From contig NZ_CP155551.1 in the NCBI RefSeq assembly GCF_039679125.1, positions 868,001 through 932,000 on the forward strand: a stretch of DNA of 64,000 nucleotides, in the 5' to 3' direction. The stretch is from Blastococcus sp. HT6-4. Its GTDB lineage: Bacteria; Actinomycetota; Actinomycetes; Mycobacteriales; Geodermatophilaceae. Made by a program: the position numbers and the translations under genes. Shown here one piece after another: positions 51,381 through 60,040 of this stretch. Positions within the stretch are counted from its first letter, which is position 1; each line of letters opens with the position of its first letter. The notes below the pieces were generated by a model. It saw only the letters and a list, made by a program, of their open reading frames with translations, ran no database searches and was not told the origin of the DNA.

Positions 51381-52850
51381 TTGTCCCTGCACCGCAACCG
51401 GTTGGTCCCCCTCGCTGTCGCCGCAGGTGTGGGGATGGGTGCGTTCGTCGCCGGCGGGCCGGCGCTGGCCGGTCCGCCGTCCTCCGTCCAGCCGCCCGGG
51501 AAGGCCGAGGGTCACCCGTCCGCGGGCCAGGAGGGCTGGCAGCCGGTCCAGAAGTCCGAGCGCGAGCCGCTCTACGACCTCGACTGGACGATCGCCGACC
51601 CGCGCTACGACTACACCCCTGAGGGCCCCGGCGCGGAGTTCGTGCCGCTGACCGACGACGAGGGCAACGCGATCAGCCGGGTGCTCTACGGCGTCGACCA
51701 CGGTGCCGCATACCGGATCGAGGTGCCGCTGGACTGGAACGGCGACGTCGTCTTCTGGGAGCACGGCTACCGGGGCACGGGGACGACGCTCTACGTGAGC
51801 GACCCGAGCTACGACCTGCGCCGCACCTACATCGAGAACGGCTACGCCTGGGCGGCGTCGTCCTACAGCGCCAACCGGTACGACATCGAGGCCGGCGTCC
51901 GCTCGACCGAGAAGCTCGCGAAGCTCTTCGACCGGGAGGTCGGGAAGGCCGACGAGCGGTACCTGCAGGGCGTCTCGATGGGCGGGCACGTGATCGGCGT
52001 GCTCCTGGAGCGCAACCGCGGCGTCGAGTGGGACGGCGCGGCGCCGATGTGCGGCGTCATGGGCGACCGCGAGCTCTACGACTTCTTCCTCGACTACAAC
52101 CTGCTGGCCCAGACGCTGGCCGGGATCGACGCCTACCCGATCCCGGACGACTACCTGACCGCGGTGGTGCCGCGGATCAAGGCGGCCCTGGGCACGCCGC
52201 CGGCGCCCGGCCCGCTGACCGAGGAGGGTGAGGTCTTCCGCGACCTGATCACCGAGATCTCCGGCGGGGAGCGTCCCGGTGACGACGAGGCGTTCGCCTA
52301 CTGGGAGGGGCGGAGCTTCGTCTACGGCGTGGTGGCCACCGAGCCCGGCGGTCTGGACGGCGTCGCTCCGGGCCCGGTGTGGTCGAACGTCGACACCGAC
52401 TACCCGATCGACCACACGTTCGACGACGGGTCCACCCTCGACGAGCGCATCGAGCGGGTCGCCCCGGCGCACCAGGCGCGGCGCTCCGGACCGTCGGCGT
52501 ACGTCCCCGACATCACCGGTGACATCGACGTCCCGGTGCTGTCCATCCACACCCTCGGCGACTACTACGTGCCGTTCTCGATGCAGCAGTACTACGCCGA
52601 GGACGTGCTCGAGGAGGGCAACGAGGACCTGCTCGTGCAGCGGGCCATCCGGGCCGCCGGGCACTGCGAGTTCACGCCGGAGGAGGCGTCGGCGCAGTTC
52701 TTCGACCTCGTGGAGTGGGTGGAGGACGGGGTGACGCCCGCGGGCGCCTCGGTGCTCGACGACGCCGTGGTGGCCTCGCCGACCTACGGCTGCGAGTTCA
52801 CCACGCCGGCCGCCACCGGCACGCGGGTCTTCTACGAGCCCTGCCCGTGA
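51381..52850 (+). CDS. secreted alpha/beta hydrolase
   Basis: 489 aa with an N-terminal signal peptide (NRLVPLAVAAGVGMGAFVAG, cleavage probably near Ala-Leu-Ala-Gly at 30). The hydrolase fold shows an oxyanion segment WEHGYRGTGTTLY, the nucleophile elbow QGVSMGGHVIG, and a C-terminal histidine in RAAGHCEFTPEE. IPVLSI-like strand HTLGDYYVPF carries the acid. Substrate unknown. The start is TTG at 51381 with AAAGGAG 8 nt upstream. A strong hairpin follows it. Confidence 0.85.
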   Translation: MSLHRNRLVPLAVAAGVGMGAFVAGGPALAGPPSSVQPPGKAEGHPSAGQEGWQPVQKSEREPLYDLDWTIADPRYDYTPEGPGAEFVPLTDDEGNAISRVLYGVDHGAAYRIEVPLDWNGDVVFWEHGYRGTGTTLYVSDPSYDLRRTYIENGYAWAASSYSANRYDIEAGVRSTEKLAKLFDREVGKADERYLQGVSMGGHVIGVLLERNRGVEWDGAAPMCGVMGDRELYDFFLDYNLLAQTLAGIDAYPIPDDYLTAVVPRIKAALGTPPAPGPLTEEGEVFRDLITEISGGERPGDDEAFAYWEGRSFVYGVVATEPGGLDGVAPGPVWSNVDTDYPIDHTFDDGSTLDERIERVAPAHQARRSGPSAYVPDITGDIDVPVLSIHTLGDYYVPFSMQQYYAEDVLEEGNEDLLVQRAIRAAGHCEFTPEEASAQFFDLVEWVEDGVTPAGASVLDDAVVASPTYGCEFTTPAATGTRVFYEPCP

Positions 52851-52895
52851 CCGCCCGGCGGCGCCTCACCTGAGGGGGCGCTGACCGGAGCACAG

Positions 52896-52936
52896 CAGAG
52901 GGCCCTCCCTCCGTCACCGGGAGGGAGGGCCCTCTG
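52896..52936. terminator. bidirectional 17-bp hairpin
   Basis: CAGAGGGCCCTCCCTCC (52896-52912) pairs perfectly with 52920-52936. It serves the hydrolase gene on the plus strand and the 45-aa gene on the minus strand, whose stop is 3 nt away. Confidence 0.8.
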
Positions 52937-52939
52937 TGG

Positions 52940-53077
52940 TCAGTGCTTCTTGCCGTGGGTCAGGTTCTCCATCTGGGACGTCGTGTCCACCTTGGCCTTG
53001 CGGTCGATCCGCTTCTCCTTGATCGACTTTCCGCTGGCCTTCTTGGTCATCGACTGTCGCGGGGACTTGTCACCCAT
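52940..53077 (-). CDS. 45-aa basic protein
   Basis: A short gene with a good ribosome binding site (GAGGGAG, 6 nt before the ATG at 53077) and a terminator directly after its stop. The product starts MGDKSPRQSMTKKASGKSIK and is lysine-rich throughout, ending GKKH. It resembles small, abundant lysine-rich proteins annotated as hypothetical in many actinobacteria. Nucleic-acid or ribosome contact would fit its charge, but is not shown. Confidence 0.75.
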   Translation of the reverse strand: MGDKSPRQSMTKKASGKSIKEKRIDRKAKVDTTSQMENLTHGKKH

Positions 53078-53192
53078 GGTGCGCTCCCTCATCGGGAGCC
53101 TGGACGGCTCCGTGCCGCGGACGGTACGCGCCCGACGGGCCGGCCGGTGGCCGCCGGACCGGCCCGGGTGAGCCGCGTCCGTGGGCGCTGCC

Positions 53193-53198
53193 TAGATT
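53193..53198 (+). promoter_or_regulatory. -10 element of MFS gene (leaderless type)
   Basis: TAGATT ends 8 nt before the GTG at 53207. Confidence 0.45.
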
Positions 53199-53206
53199 GC
53201 CTGGCA

Positions 53207-54457
53207 GTGGACGACGGACCGGGGGACGCAGCCGGACCCGCCGCGCCACGTCCGTCACGGCGGCTGGTCACCGATCCGGTCTTCGGGCCCTACTGGGCCG
53301 GCAAGCTGCTGGCGAACATCGGCATCTGGATCCAGAACATCGCCAGCGCCGCGCTGGTCTGGCAGCTCACCTCATCGGCGTTCCTCGTCGGCCTGGTGAG
53401 CTTCGCCCAGTTCGTGCCGCAGCTGGTGCTGACCCCGGTAAGCGGGGCGATGGCCGACCGGGGCAGCCCGCGCAAGCAGATCCTGCTCGGCCGCTCGCTG
53501 TGCACGCTGGGTGCCGCGGCTCTCGCCGGCTGGGTCCTGCTGACGCCCGACGTGTCGGACGTGCCGCCGTGGGTCGTGATGGTCACCGCGCTCGTCGTCG
53601 GTATCGGGTTCTCCGTCGGCGGTCCGGCGATGCAGGCGCTGCTCCCGTCGCTGGTGCGGCAGGGGGAGGTCGCCCGGGCGGTGGCGCTGGACAACCTGAC
53701 CTTCTCCGTGGGCCGCGCCGTCGGGCCGGCCGTGGGGGGTGTCGTGGCCGCCACCGCCGGCTACGGCGTCGCCTTCCTGCTCGCCGCGATCGGCCACGCC
53801 GTCTTCCTCCTGGCGGTGTTCCGGCTCCGGGCACCGGGCGCCGCCACCGCCCCGGGCCCGCGGCTGTCGGTCATCGACGGGCTCCGGTACCTGCGCACCG
53901 ACCCGGTGGTCGGCGTCCTGCTCCTCGGCGTCACCGCGGTCGGGATCGGCGCCGACCCGGCCGTGACCCTCGGACCGTCCCTGGCGGACGCCCTCGGGGG
54001 CGGGCCCGAACTGGTCGGCCTGTTCGCCTCCGCCTTCGGCGTGGGCGCCTTCCTCGGGTTCTTCGTCCAGGCGCTGCTGATCCGCTTCCTCGACCACGCC
54101 CGGCTGGCCACGAGTGGTCTGGTGCTCCTCGGGCTGTCGGCGGTCGGGCTGGCGCTGAGCACCGGCGTTCCCGTCGCCGTGGCGGCGTTCGGGGTGGGTG
54201 GCGTCGGCCTGACGCTGGCCATGAACGGCGTCACGACGCTGCTCTACGACCGGGTGCCGCGCGAGTACATCGGCCGCATCATGGCGCTCTGGCTGGTCGG
54301 CTTCGTCGGCTCGAGGCCGCTGGCCGCGACGCTCAACGGCGCGCTGACCGACCTGATCACGGTCGGCGCGGCCCTGCTGACCACCGCCGTCCTCGTGCTC
54401 GGCGTGGCTGCGGTGTGCCGCCCGTCGGTGCTGCGGCGGGCCGCCCCGGAGCGCTGA
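53207..54457 (+). CDS. MFS transporter (EntS-like exporter group)
   Basis: 416-aa major-facilitator protein with 11-12 predicted helices. It shows GPYWAGKLLANIGIWIQNIA in helix 1, the conserved loop GAMADRGSPRKQILLGRSL between helices 2 and 3, and YDRVPREYIGRIMALWLVGF in the C-terminal half. This is the enterobactin-exporter/DUF894-like group, which exports siderophores or drugs. No siderophore genes are near. The GTG follows TAGATT by 8 nt. Confidence 0.88.
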   Translation: MDDGPGDAAGPAAPRPSRRLVTDPVFGPYWAGKLLANIGIWIQNIASAALVWQLTSSAFLVGLVSFAQFVPQLVLTPVSGAMADRGSPRKQILLGRSLCTLGAAALAGWVLLTPDVSDVPPWVVMVTALVVGIGFSVGGPAMQALLPSLVRQGEVARAVALDNLTFSVGRAVGPAVGGVVAATAGYGVAFLLAAIGHAVFLLAVFRLRAPGAATAPGPRLSVIDGLRYLRTDPVVGVLLLGVTAVGIGADPAVTLGPSLADALGGGPELVGLFASAFGVGAFLGFFVQALLIRFLDHARLATSGLVLLGLSAVGLALSTGVPVAVAAFGVGGVGLTLAMNGVTTLLYDRVPREYIGRIMALWLVGFVGSRPLAATLNGALTDLITVGAALLTTAVLVLGVAAVCRPSVLRRAAPER

Positions 54458-54464
54458 GGGCTGG

Positions 54465-54470
54465 CATCAT
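54465..54470 (+). promoter_or_regulatory. -10 element of alpha/beta hydrolase gene (leaderless type)
   Basis: CATCAT ends 8 nt before the GTG at 54479. Confidence 0.3.
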
Positions 54471-54478
54471 CGCCAGGC

Positions 54479-55315
54479 GTGGTCCGGTCGGTACTGGTGG
54501 GCGCCGGGGCGGTGGTGCTGCTGTTCGCGTCCCTGGTCGGCCTGCTGTGGGCGTTCCAGCGCAGCCTGATCTACCTGCCCGACGACGGCCCGGCGCGCAC
54601 GGTCGACGTCGCCCTCCCCGGTGCGCGGGAGGTGGCTCTGACCACCTCCGACGGGCTGGAGCTCGGCGGTTGGTACCTGCCGGCCGAGGGGACCGGCGCG
54701 CCGACGGTCCTCGTGGCCAACGGCAACGGCGGCTCCCGGGACCTGCGCGCACCGCTCGGGCGGGCGCTCGGTGACGAGGGGCTGGGTGTGCTGCTCTTCG
54801 ACTACCGGGGTTACGCCGACAACCCGGGGAGCCCCACCGAGGACGGGCTGGCGCTCGACGTCCGTGCCGCCCGGGAGTTCCTGGTGACGGAGGCCGGCGT
54901 CCCGCCCGACCGGTTGCTCTACTTCGGCGAGAGCCTCGGGGCGGCCGTGGTCACCGAGCTCGCCGTCGAGCATCCGCCGGCCGGGCTGGTGCTGCGCTCA
55001 CCGTTCGTCGACCTGCCGTCGGTGGCCGCCGAGCACTATCCCGTCCTGCCGGTCCGGGCGCTGCTGTGGGACCGGTTCCCGGTCGCCGAGCGGATCGCCC
55101 GCGTGGACGTGCCCACCACGGTCGTGCTGGGCACCGACGACTCGATCGTGCCGCCCGGGCAGAGCCGGACGGTCGCCGAGGCGGCCGCCCGGCTGCACCG
55201 CCTGGTGGAGGTGCCCGGTGCGAACCACAACGACCGGGTGCTGCTGGACGGCGCCGCTCTCGTCGACGCCGTCCTGGACCTGGCCGAGCACGCCACCGGC
55301 TGGTCCCGGTCCTGA
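54479..55315 (+). CDS. membrane-anchored alpha/beta hydrolase (ABHD13/17-like)
   Basis: 278 aa with an N-terminal membrane helix (about 4-26, VLVGAGAVVLLFASLVGLLW). The hydrolase domain starts at RSLIYLPDDG. Catalytic features: VLVANGNGGSRD oxyanion loop, nucleophile elbow YFGESLGAAVVTE, acid in VVLGTDDSIVPPGQ, and histidine in VPGANHNDRVLL. The layout resembles acyl-protein or phospholipid hydrolases; substrate unknown. Confidence 0.88.
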   Translation: MVRSVLVGAGAVVLLFASLVGLLWAFQRSLIYLPDDGPARTVDVALPGAREVALTTSDGLELGGWYLPAEGTGAPTVLVANGNGGSRDLRAPLGRALGDEGLGVLLFDYRGYADNPGSPTEDGLALDVRAAREFLVTEAGVPPDRLLYFGESLGAAVVTELAVEHPPAGLVLRSPFVDLPSVAAEHYPVLPVRALLWDRFPVAERIARVDVPTTVVLGTDDSIVPPGQSRTVAEAAARLHRLVEVPGANHNDRVLLDGAALVDAVLDLAEHATGWSRS

Positions 55316-55381
55316 CCAGGCGGGTACGGCGCCGGAGGCGCGGGTACGGGGTGCGCTGACGGCTTCCGGGGGGAGGAACGC

Positions 55382-55783
55382 GTGCCTGATCCGGCGGGAC
55401 GGTCGACCCGCGAGGTGTTCGAGGACCATCTCCGGCTGGCCGCGGCCGGCGATCTGGAGAGCGACCTCGCCCGCAACGTGGCCGAGGACGTCGTCGTCCT
55501 GTGCGGCCGCGGGACCTTCCGCGGCCACGACGGCGTCCGGGAGCTGGCCCGGCAGCTGATGGACGAGGTGCCGAACGGCCGCTGGAACTACGTCACGCGG
55601 CTGGTCGAGGGACGCCTGGCCTACCTGGAGTGGACGGTGGACGAGGGCGCGGTGCGGGTCCGCGACGGCGCCGATTCGTTCCTCGTCGAGGGCGGGAAGA
55701 TCCGGGCGCAGACCATCCACTACACCGTCGAGGACGAGCACGGGACCGTGCTGGTGCGGCCCGACGGGAGCCGGCCGGGCTGA
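55382..55783 (+). CDS. SnoaL/NTF2-like protein
   Basis: 133-aa protein with the NTF2-like cone fold. An N-terminal helix (REVFEDHLRLAAAGDLESDL) is followed by VVVLCGRGTFRGHDGVRELA and the sheet strands VEGRLAYLEWTVDEG and KIRAQTIHYTVED. Usually such proteins bind or isomerise small hydrophobic ligands; no active site is assigned. The GTG has GGGAGG upstream. Confidence 0.82.
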   Translation: MPDPAGRSTREVFEDHLRLAAAGDLESDLARNVAEDVVVLCGRGTFRGHDGVRELARQLMDEVPNGRWNYVTRLVEGRLAYLEWTVDEGAVRVRDGADSFLVEGGKIRAQTIHYTVEDEHGTVLVRPDGSRPG

Positions 55784-55822
55784 CGCGACCACGAACTCGA
55801 CGACGCCGCGAGCCGTGTCCCG

Positions 55823-56512
55823 TCAGACCGCGGTGGCGAAGACGATGACGTTGTCCCGGTAGCTGCGGTCGGCCTCGTCGAACGGCCCGCCGCAGGTGAT
55901 GAGGCGCAGCTCCGGGCCGTCGGCCTGCCGGTAGACCGCGTCGGTGGGGAACTCGCTCTTGGGCCAGCGGCCGACGCCGTCCACGACGAACGCGTGCACG
56001 GTCCCGTCGGCGGCGGTGACCTCGATGCGGTCACCTGGCGTCAGCTCGCCCAGCCGCCAGAACGCGCCCGGGCCCTCGTAGGAGTCGACGTGGCCGGCGA
56101 GCACGGCGGCGCCGTCGGCGCCCGGGGCCGGACCTCCCGACCACCAGCCGACCTGGGCGGGGTCCTCCGGCACCTCGAGCCTGCGCTGCGCGTCGAGCCC
56201 GAGGTCGACCAGGTCGACCTCGAGGTCCAGCGAGGGGATGGAGAGGGCGGCCGGTCGGGCCAGGGCCGGGGCCGGCGCGGGGACGGCGGGCTGCGCCGCA
56301 GGCGGCACGGTCGTGGTGGGCGCCGTGGTGAGGGGCGCGGCCGCCACCTGCCGCACGTCGGCCACCTCCCCGCTCAGCGGGGGCTGCGGCGCGGCCGACG
56401 GGGTGGTCCCGAGCCAGGCGCTGCCGCCCAGCAGCGCCAGCCCGGTGAGGGCGAGGGCCGTCGGCGCGGTGCCCATCCGGGCACCGCGCCGGCGGTGACG
56501 GGCAGTGCTCAC
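55823..56512 (-). CDS. class F sortase
   Basis: 229-aa actinobacterial sortase. An N-terminal helix (about 15-38) is followed by a proline/threonine-rich linker and the catalytic barrel (about 90-229). The triad is visible: His in VLAGHVDSYEG, Cys in LRLITCGGPF, and Arg in RSYRDNVIVF. It would anchor secreted proteins to the wall. It overlaps the upstream surface-protein gene by 4 nt, so that protein is a candidate substrate. Confidence 0.92.
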   Translation of the reverse strand: MSTARHRRRGARMGTAPTALALTGLALLGGSAWLGTTPSAAPQPPLSGEVADVRQVAAAPLTTAPTTTVPPAAQPAVPAPAPALARPAALSIPSLDLEVDLVDLGLDAQRRLEVPEDPAQVGWWSGGPAPGADGAAVLAGHVDSYEGPGAFWRLGELTPGDRIEVTAADGTVHAFVVDGVGRWPKSEFPTDAVYRQADGPELRLITCGGPFDEADRSYRDNVIVFATAV

Positions 56513-57027
56513 CCGTGGCGGCGCCGGATGCCCAGGGCCACGCCACCGACGGTCAGTGCCGCGCCGGAGGCACCGAGCGCGATGAGGGCCGGGTCGGCGT
56601 CCGCGCCCCCGCCGAGACCGGCGTCGACTCCGCCGTCGGGCACGGGGCCGATCGGCTGCTGGGGCTGGTCACCCTGGATGGTGAGCTGGGCCGTGAGGAC
56701 GGTGCCACCCGCCGGGCAGGGCACGCTGACCTCGCCCGTGGCCGAGGGCGAGCCCGCGGGGATCGTCACCGACCCGTCGAAGCTGCCGTCCTCGGCGAGG
56801 GGCACCCGGCCGAGCAGGCCGCCCTCGAAGCCGCTGCCCGCGAGGACGGCGACGTCCTGCTCGCCACCGGCGCTCTCGCACTGCCCCGTGACCTGGATGC
56901 TCTCGCCGTCCTGGACCGTGGACGGTTCGATCATCAGCGACTCGTGCTCGTCCGCCGCCGCGACTCCGGGCAGCGAGAAGGCGACCGCCGCCGCCAGAAA
57001 GGTTCCGGTACTGATCAGCTTCCTCAA
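56509..57027 (-). CDS. secreted, C-terminally anchored surface protein
   Basis: 172 aa. A signal peptide (RKLISTGTFLAAAVAFSLPG, then VAAADE) is followed by an Ig-like domain (SLMIEPSTVQDGESIQVTGQ, with a cysteine pair), a Gly/Asp-rich spacer, a membrane helix (ALIALGASGAALTVGGVALG) and a basic IRRRHG tail. This looks like a sortase substrate, but no LPxTG is present. The start is TTG at 57027 with GGAGG 7 nt upstream. Coupled to the class F sortase. Confidence 0.75.
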   Translation of the reverse strand: MRKLISTGTFLAAAVAFSLPGVAAADEHESLMIEPSTVQDGESIQVTGQCESAGGEQDVAVLAGSGFEGGLLGRVPLAEDGSFDGSVTIPAGSPSATGEVSVPCPAGGTVLTAQLTIQGDQPQQPIGPVPDGGVDAGLGGGADADPALIALGASGAALTVGGVALGIRRRHG

Positions 57028-57262
57028 CGTGCGACCTCCATCGTGTCGTCGATCTCGGACTGCACCCCGATGTTTGCCGATCATGTGGATCACTGCACCT
57101 CGGGGTCACCGATCGTCCGTTGGGCGACCGATCTCGGCCAACTCCGAGCTGCTGCTGGTCGCGGCCCACGGTGGAGGCCGCGTGATCCGGCCCCGACCGG
57201 CGTTCGTCACGGCTCGGTGACGCCCCGACTAGGGGCTGCCGCACCGGGTAGGAGCCCTGGGC

Positions 57263-57655
57263 ATGAAACGACTTGCGAGCGCACTGGCCGTATCCGGACT
57301 CCTGGTCGCAGGTTGCGGGGAGGAACAGCCCGCGGAGACCGTCGACGCGTTCTGCCGCGAGTTCCAAGGCACCGGGGTGACCGGTTTCGGCGTCGGCACG
57401 AGAGAAGAGATCACGGACAGCGCGGCTTTCTTCTCCGGCTTGGAGGCCGAGGCGCCGGAGCCGATCTCGGACGAGGTGTCCACGGTGGCCGACGGGCTGA
57501 ACGCGATGGCGGAGGCATTCGGGCAGGCCGAAGCAGAGGGCATCGAGGCCGTCGAGGCCGTGCAGGAGATCGCGGACGTGAACCTCGACGAGATCGCCTC
57601 CGCGGCGGAGCAGGTGGAGCAGTACGCGGTGGAGAACTGCGAGACCGTGGAGTAG
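57263..57655 (+). CDS. small lipoprotein
   Basis: 130 aa with a lipobox: MKRLASALAVSGLLVAGCGE, so lipidation at Cys18 is expected. The mature part is acidic and helical, with two more cysteines (AFCREF and ENCETVE) likely to form a disulphide. Function unknown. The ATG has GGAG 9 nt upstream. The 235-bp gap before it holds no recognisable gene. Confidence 0.8.
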   Translation: MKRLASALAVSGLLVAGCGEEQPAETVDAFCREFQGTGVTGFGVGTREEITDSAAFFSGLEAEAPEPISDEVSTVADGLNAMAEAFGQAEAEGIEAVEAVQEIADVNLDEIASAAEQVEQYAVENCETVE

Positions 57656-57820
57656 CCCGAACAGTGGACGGCTCCGGGTCACCCGCGCCGGGCACGCGTG
57701 CGGCCGGCGGTGCGAGTCGGCGGCTCGGCCTCGGCCGGCGTCCCGCCCTCCTGCCGGCAAGCCCGGGCGGCGGTGGCTGATCGGTACCGGAACGCGCGTA
57801 GCGGCCCGGCCGTCGACGGG

Positions 57821-57826
57821 TAGGCC
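57821..57826 (+). promoter_or_regulatory. -10 element of small membrane protein gene (leaderless type)
   Basis: TAGGCC ends 6 nt before the ATG at 57833. Confidence 0.3.
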
Positions 57827-57832
57827 CCTGAC

Positions 57833-58207
57833 ATGTCGACGGAGCTGCAACCGGTTCGGACGATCGTGGCCGCGTTCGTGGGCGGAGTGGTCGGTGGTCT
57901 GGCGCTGGCCATGGTCGTCGGCTACGGCGCCGACGCGCTGCTCGAGCCGCAGGCCGGGGGAGGCCTGGAAGCCCTGCTCCACGCCTTCGTCGGGTTCGTG
58001 GTGGGGGCGACGCTGGGGGCGGCCGCGGCCGCGGGCCTGGCATTCCGCGACGAGAACGCCCACGGGCGTGGCGTGACGGTGCTGGCGGTCCTCGCCGGCG
58101 GTGTGCTCTGGACCATCGCCTGGTGGCTGGAGCCGGTGCTGATCTGGGCCGGCCCCGTCGTGCTGCCGGCGGCCGCCCTGGTGGGGCGTGTGATCGCCAC
58201 CCGGTAA
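57833..58207 (+). CDS. hypothetical four-helix membrane protein
   Basis: 124 aa with about four hydrophobic segments (IVAAFVGGVVGGLALAMVVG; FVGFVVGATLGAAAAAGLAF; VTVLAVLAGGVLWTIAWWL; GPVVLPAAALVGRVIA). No known family is recognised. It stands alone between the lipoprotein and the 69-aa gene. Confidence 0.7.
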   Translation: MSTELQPVRTIVAAFVGGVVGGLALAMVVGYGADALLEPQAGGGLEALLHAFVGFVVGATLGAAAAAGLAFRDENAHGRGVTVLAVLAGGVLWTIAWWLEPVLIWAGPVVLPAAALVGRVIATR

Positions 58208-58414
58208 CGGCCGCGCTCTGGGTCACCGGCGCGCTCGACCGGGTGAGCGCGTGACGGTCGACCACGTCGGTGCGTCACCCGATCGGCTGGCGGTGGACGA
58301 CGAGGCCCCGTTCGGCTGCTCGGGTCGTCACCGTGGGTGCATGGCGATCCCCGAGGCGACCGCGGCCCTGCCCTCCGGCCGGTCCGACGGGGCCCCGGGT
58401 GGACGGACGACCGC

Positions 58415-58624
58415 ATGACACCCCGCCGCTGTCCGGCCGTGATCCTCGTGAGCCCGGAGCGTCGGGTCCGGTGCACGGGACGACTCGGCCACGGCCCGGC
58501 CGAGGACATGCACCAGGGGTTGCTGCGGGTGACACTGCCGGACGGCCGGGAGCACGCGGCCTCGCTCGTGTGGAGCACGTCGCCCAGTCCCGCGGAGCGC
58601 GAACTGCTCGATCGGGCCGATTGA
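58415..58624 (+). CDS. 69-aa Cys/His protein
   Basis: MTPRRCPAVILVSPERRVRC and then TGRLGHGPAEDMHQG place two cysteines and two histidines in a spacing typical of small zinc-binding proteins. A family of short actinobacterial proteins shares this pattern. The gene lacks a clear ribosome binding site; upstream in-frame starts exist from 58337. The 207-bp gap before it holds nothing recognisable. Confidence 0.5.
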   Translation: MTPRRCPAVILVSPERRVRCTGRLGHGPAEDMHQGLLRVTLPDGREHAASLVWSTSPSPAERELLDRAD

Positions 58625-58715
58625 CCGGATCGCGCGTTGTCCGGCCGCCTCTCGTCCGCTGCGGGGCCGGTCCGGTCACCCGACCGGGTGCTGTCGCGCC
58701 TCTCCGTGCCCGTCC

Positions 58716-58725
58716 TTGTCCACAG
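58716..58725 (+). promoter_or_regulatory. TTGTCCACAG motif, copy 4
   Basis: An exact TTGTCCACAG, 38 nt before TACAGT (58764-58769), in the leader of the tad operon. Confidence 0.4.
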
Positions 58726-58763
58726 ATCGACTGACGGCGGCCCCGCGGACTGCCTGGTTTCCA

Positions 58764-58769
58764 TACAGT
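58764..58769 (+). promoter_or_regulatory. -10 element of tad operon
   Basis: TACAGT lies 35 nt before the ATG at 58805. No good -35 box is seen at 17 bp. Confidence 0.35.
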
Positions 58770-58804
58770 CCCCGCGATCCGACTGCTCGCTGGCTCGACG
58801 GGGG

Positions 58805-60040
58805 ATGGGCGTGCCGACTGCTCTGGACGTCGTGGACGGTGAGGTCCGCGAGCTCATCCGCCGGCGTGGGCTGGACCCGTTCACCGACCCGGGCCCGGTG
58901 CGGCTGCTGGTGCGCGACGTCGTCGCCGACTACTCGGAGCGGTCGCTGACCTCGGCACTGCCGCCGATCGGTGACGTCGAGTCGGTGGTGCGCGACGTGC
59001 TGGACCGGGTGGCCGGGTTCGGGCCGCTGCAGCGCTACCTGGACGACCCGGAGGTCGAGGAGATCTGGGTCAACGAGCCGGGCCGGGTGTTCGTCGCCCG
59101 GCACGGCCGCAGCGAGCTGACGACGACGATCCTGGCGCCCGGTGAGCTGGCCGATCTGGTGGAGCGGATGCTGCGCACCTCGGGTCGACGCATCGACATG
59201 TCGACCCCGTTCGTGGACGCGATGATGCCCGACGGGTCGCGGCTGCACGTGGTCATCCCCGACATCACCCGCCGGCACATGGCGGTCAACATCCGCAAGT
59301 TCGTGCTGCAGGCGCACTCGCTCGACGAGCTGGTCGCGCTCGGCACGCTCACCGCGCCGGCGGCCCGCTTCCTCGAGGCCGCCGTCGCCTCCGGGCTCAA
59401 CATCCTCGTCTCCGGCGGCACCCAGGCCGGGAAGACGACGTTGCTCAACTGCCTCTGCGCGGCGGTGCCCGCCCGGGAGCGGGTGATCACCTGCGAGGAG
59501 GTCTTCGAGCTGCGGGTGCCGCTGCCCGACGTCGTCTCCATGCAGACCCGCCAGCCCAACCTGGAGGGCGCCGGGGAGATCCCGCTGCGCCGGCTGGTGA
59601 AGGAGGCGCTGCGGATGCGGCCCTCCCGGATCGTGGTCGGCGAGGTGCGGCAGGAGGAGTGCTTGGACCTGCTGATCGCGCTGAACTCCGGGCTGCCGGG
59701 CATGTGCACCCTGCACGCCAACAGCGCCCGCGAGGCCGTGGTGAAGATGTGCACGCTGCCGTTGCTGGCCGGCGAGAACATCGGCACGTCGTTCGTCGTC
59801 CCCACCGTCGCCTCCAGCGTGGACCTGGTGGTGCACGCGGGCACCGACGCCGACGGCCGGCGGCGGGTGCGCGAGATCGTCGCGCTGCCCGGCCGGTCGG
59901 AGGACGGCGTCATCGAGACCGCCGACGTCTTCACCAGCCGGGACGGCCGCCTGGTGCGGGCCGACGGCTACCCGCCGCACCCGGAGCGGTTTGCCGCCGC
60001 CGGGTTCGACCTGCCGGCGCTGCTCGGAGCCGGCACGTGA
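58805..60040 (+). CDS. tadA: TadA/CpaF pilus assembly ATPase
   Basis: 411-aa secretion ATPase that powers Flp pilus assembly. Motifs: GFGPLQRYLDDPEVEEIWVN in the N-domain, Walker A SGGTQAGKTTLLNCL, the Asp box CEEVFELRVPLPDV, Walker B in PSRIVVGEVRQEECLDLL, and the His box GMCTLHANSAREAV. The start is ATG 58805 or GTG 58811; the GGGGG before them is better spaced for GTG. The stop overlaps tadB (GTGA). Confidence 0.93.
   Translation: MGVPTALDVVDGEVRELIRRRGLDPFTDPGPVRLLVRDVVADYSERSLTSALPPIGDVESVVRDVLDRVAGFGPLQRYLDDPEVEEIWVNEPGRVFVARHGRSELTTTILAPGELADLVERMLRTSGRRIDMSTPFVDAMMPDGSRLHVVIPDITRRHMAVNIRKFVLQAHSLDELVALGTLTAPAARFLEAAVASGLNILVSGGTQAGKTTLLNCLCAAVPARERVITCEEVFELRVPLPDVVSMQTRQPNLEGAGEIPLRRLVKEALRMRPSRIVVGEVRQEECLDLLIALNSGLPGMCTLHANSAREAVVKMCTLPLLAGENIGTSFVVPTVASSVDLVVHAGTDADGRRRVREIVALPGRSEDGVIETADVFTSRDGRLVRADGYPPHPERFAAAGFDLPALLGAGT

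Noticed and set aside
57028-57262. Small RNA or riboswitch in the gap before the lipoprotein gene
   Set aside because: Repeated CTGCACC words and a weak fold were noticed, but no known motif or promoter could be supported.
40706-58725. Replication origin suggested by TTGTCCACA boxes
   Set aside because: The boxes are kilobases apart, and there is no dnaA, dnaN or AT-rich stretch.
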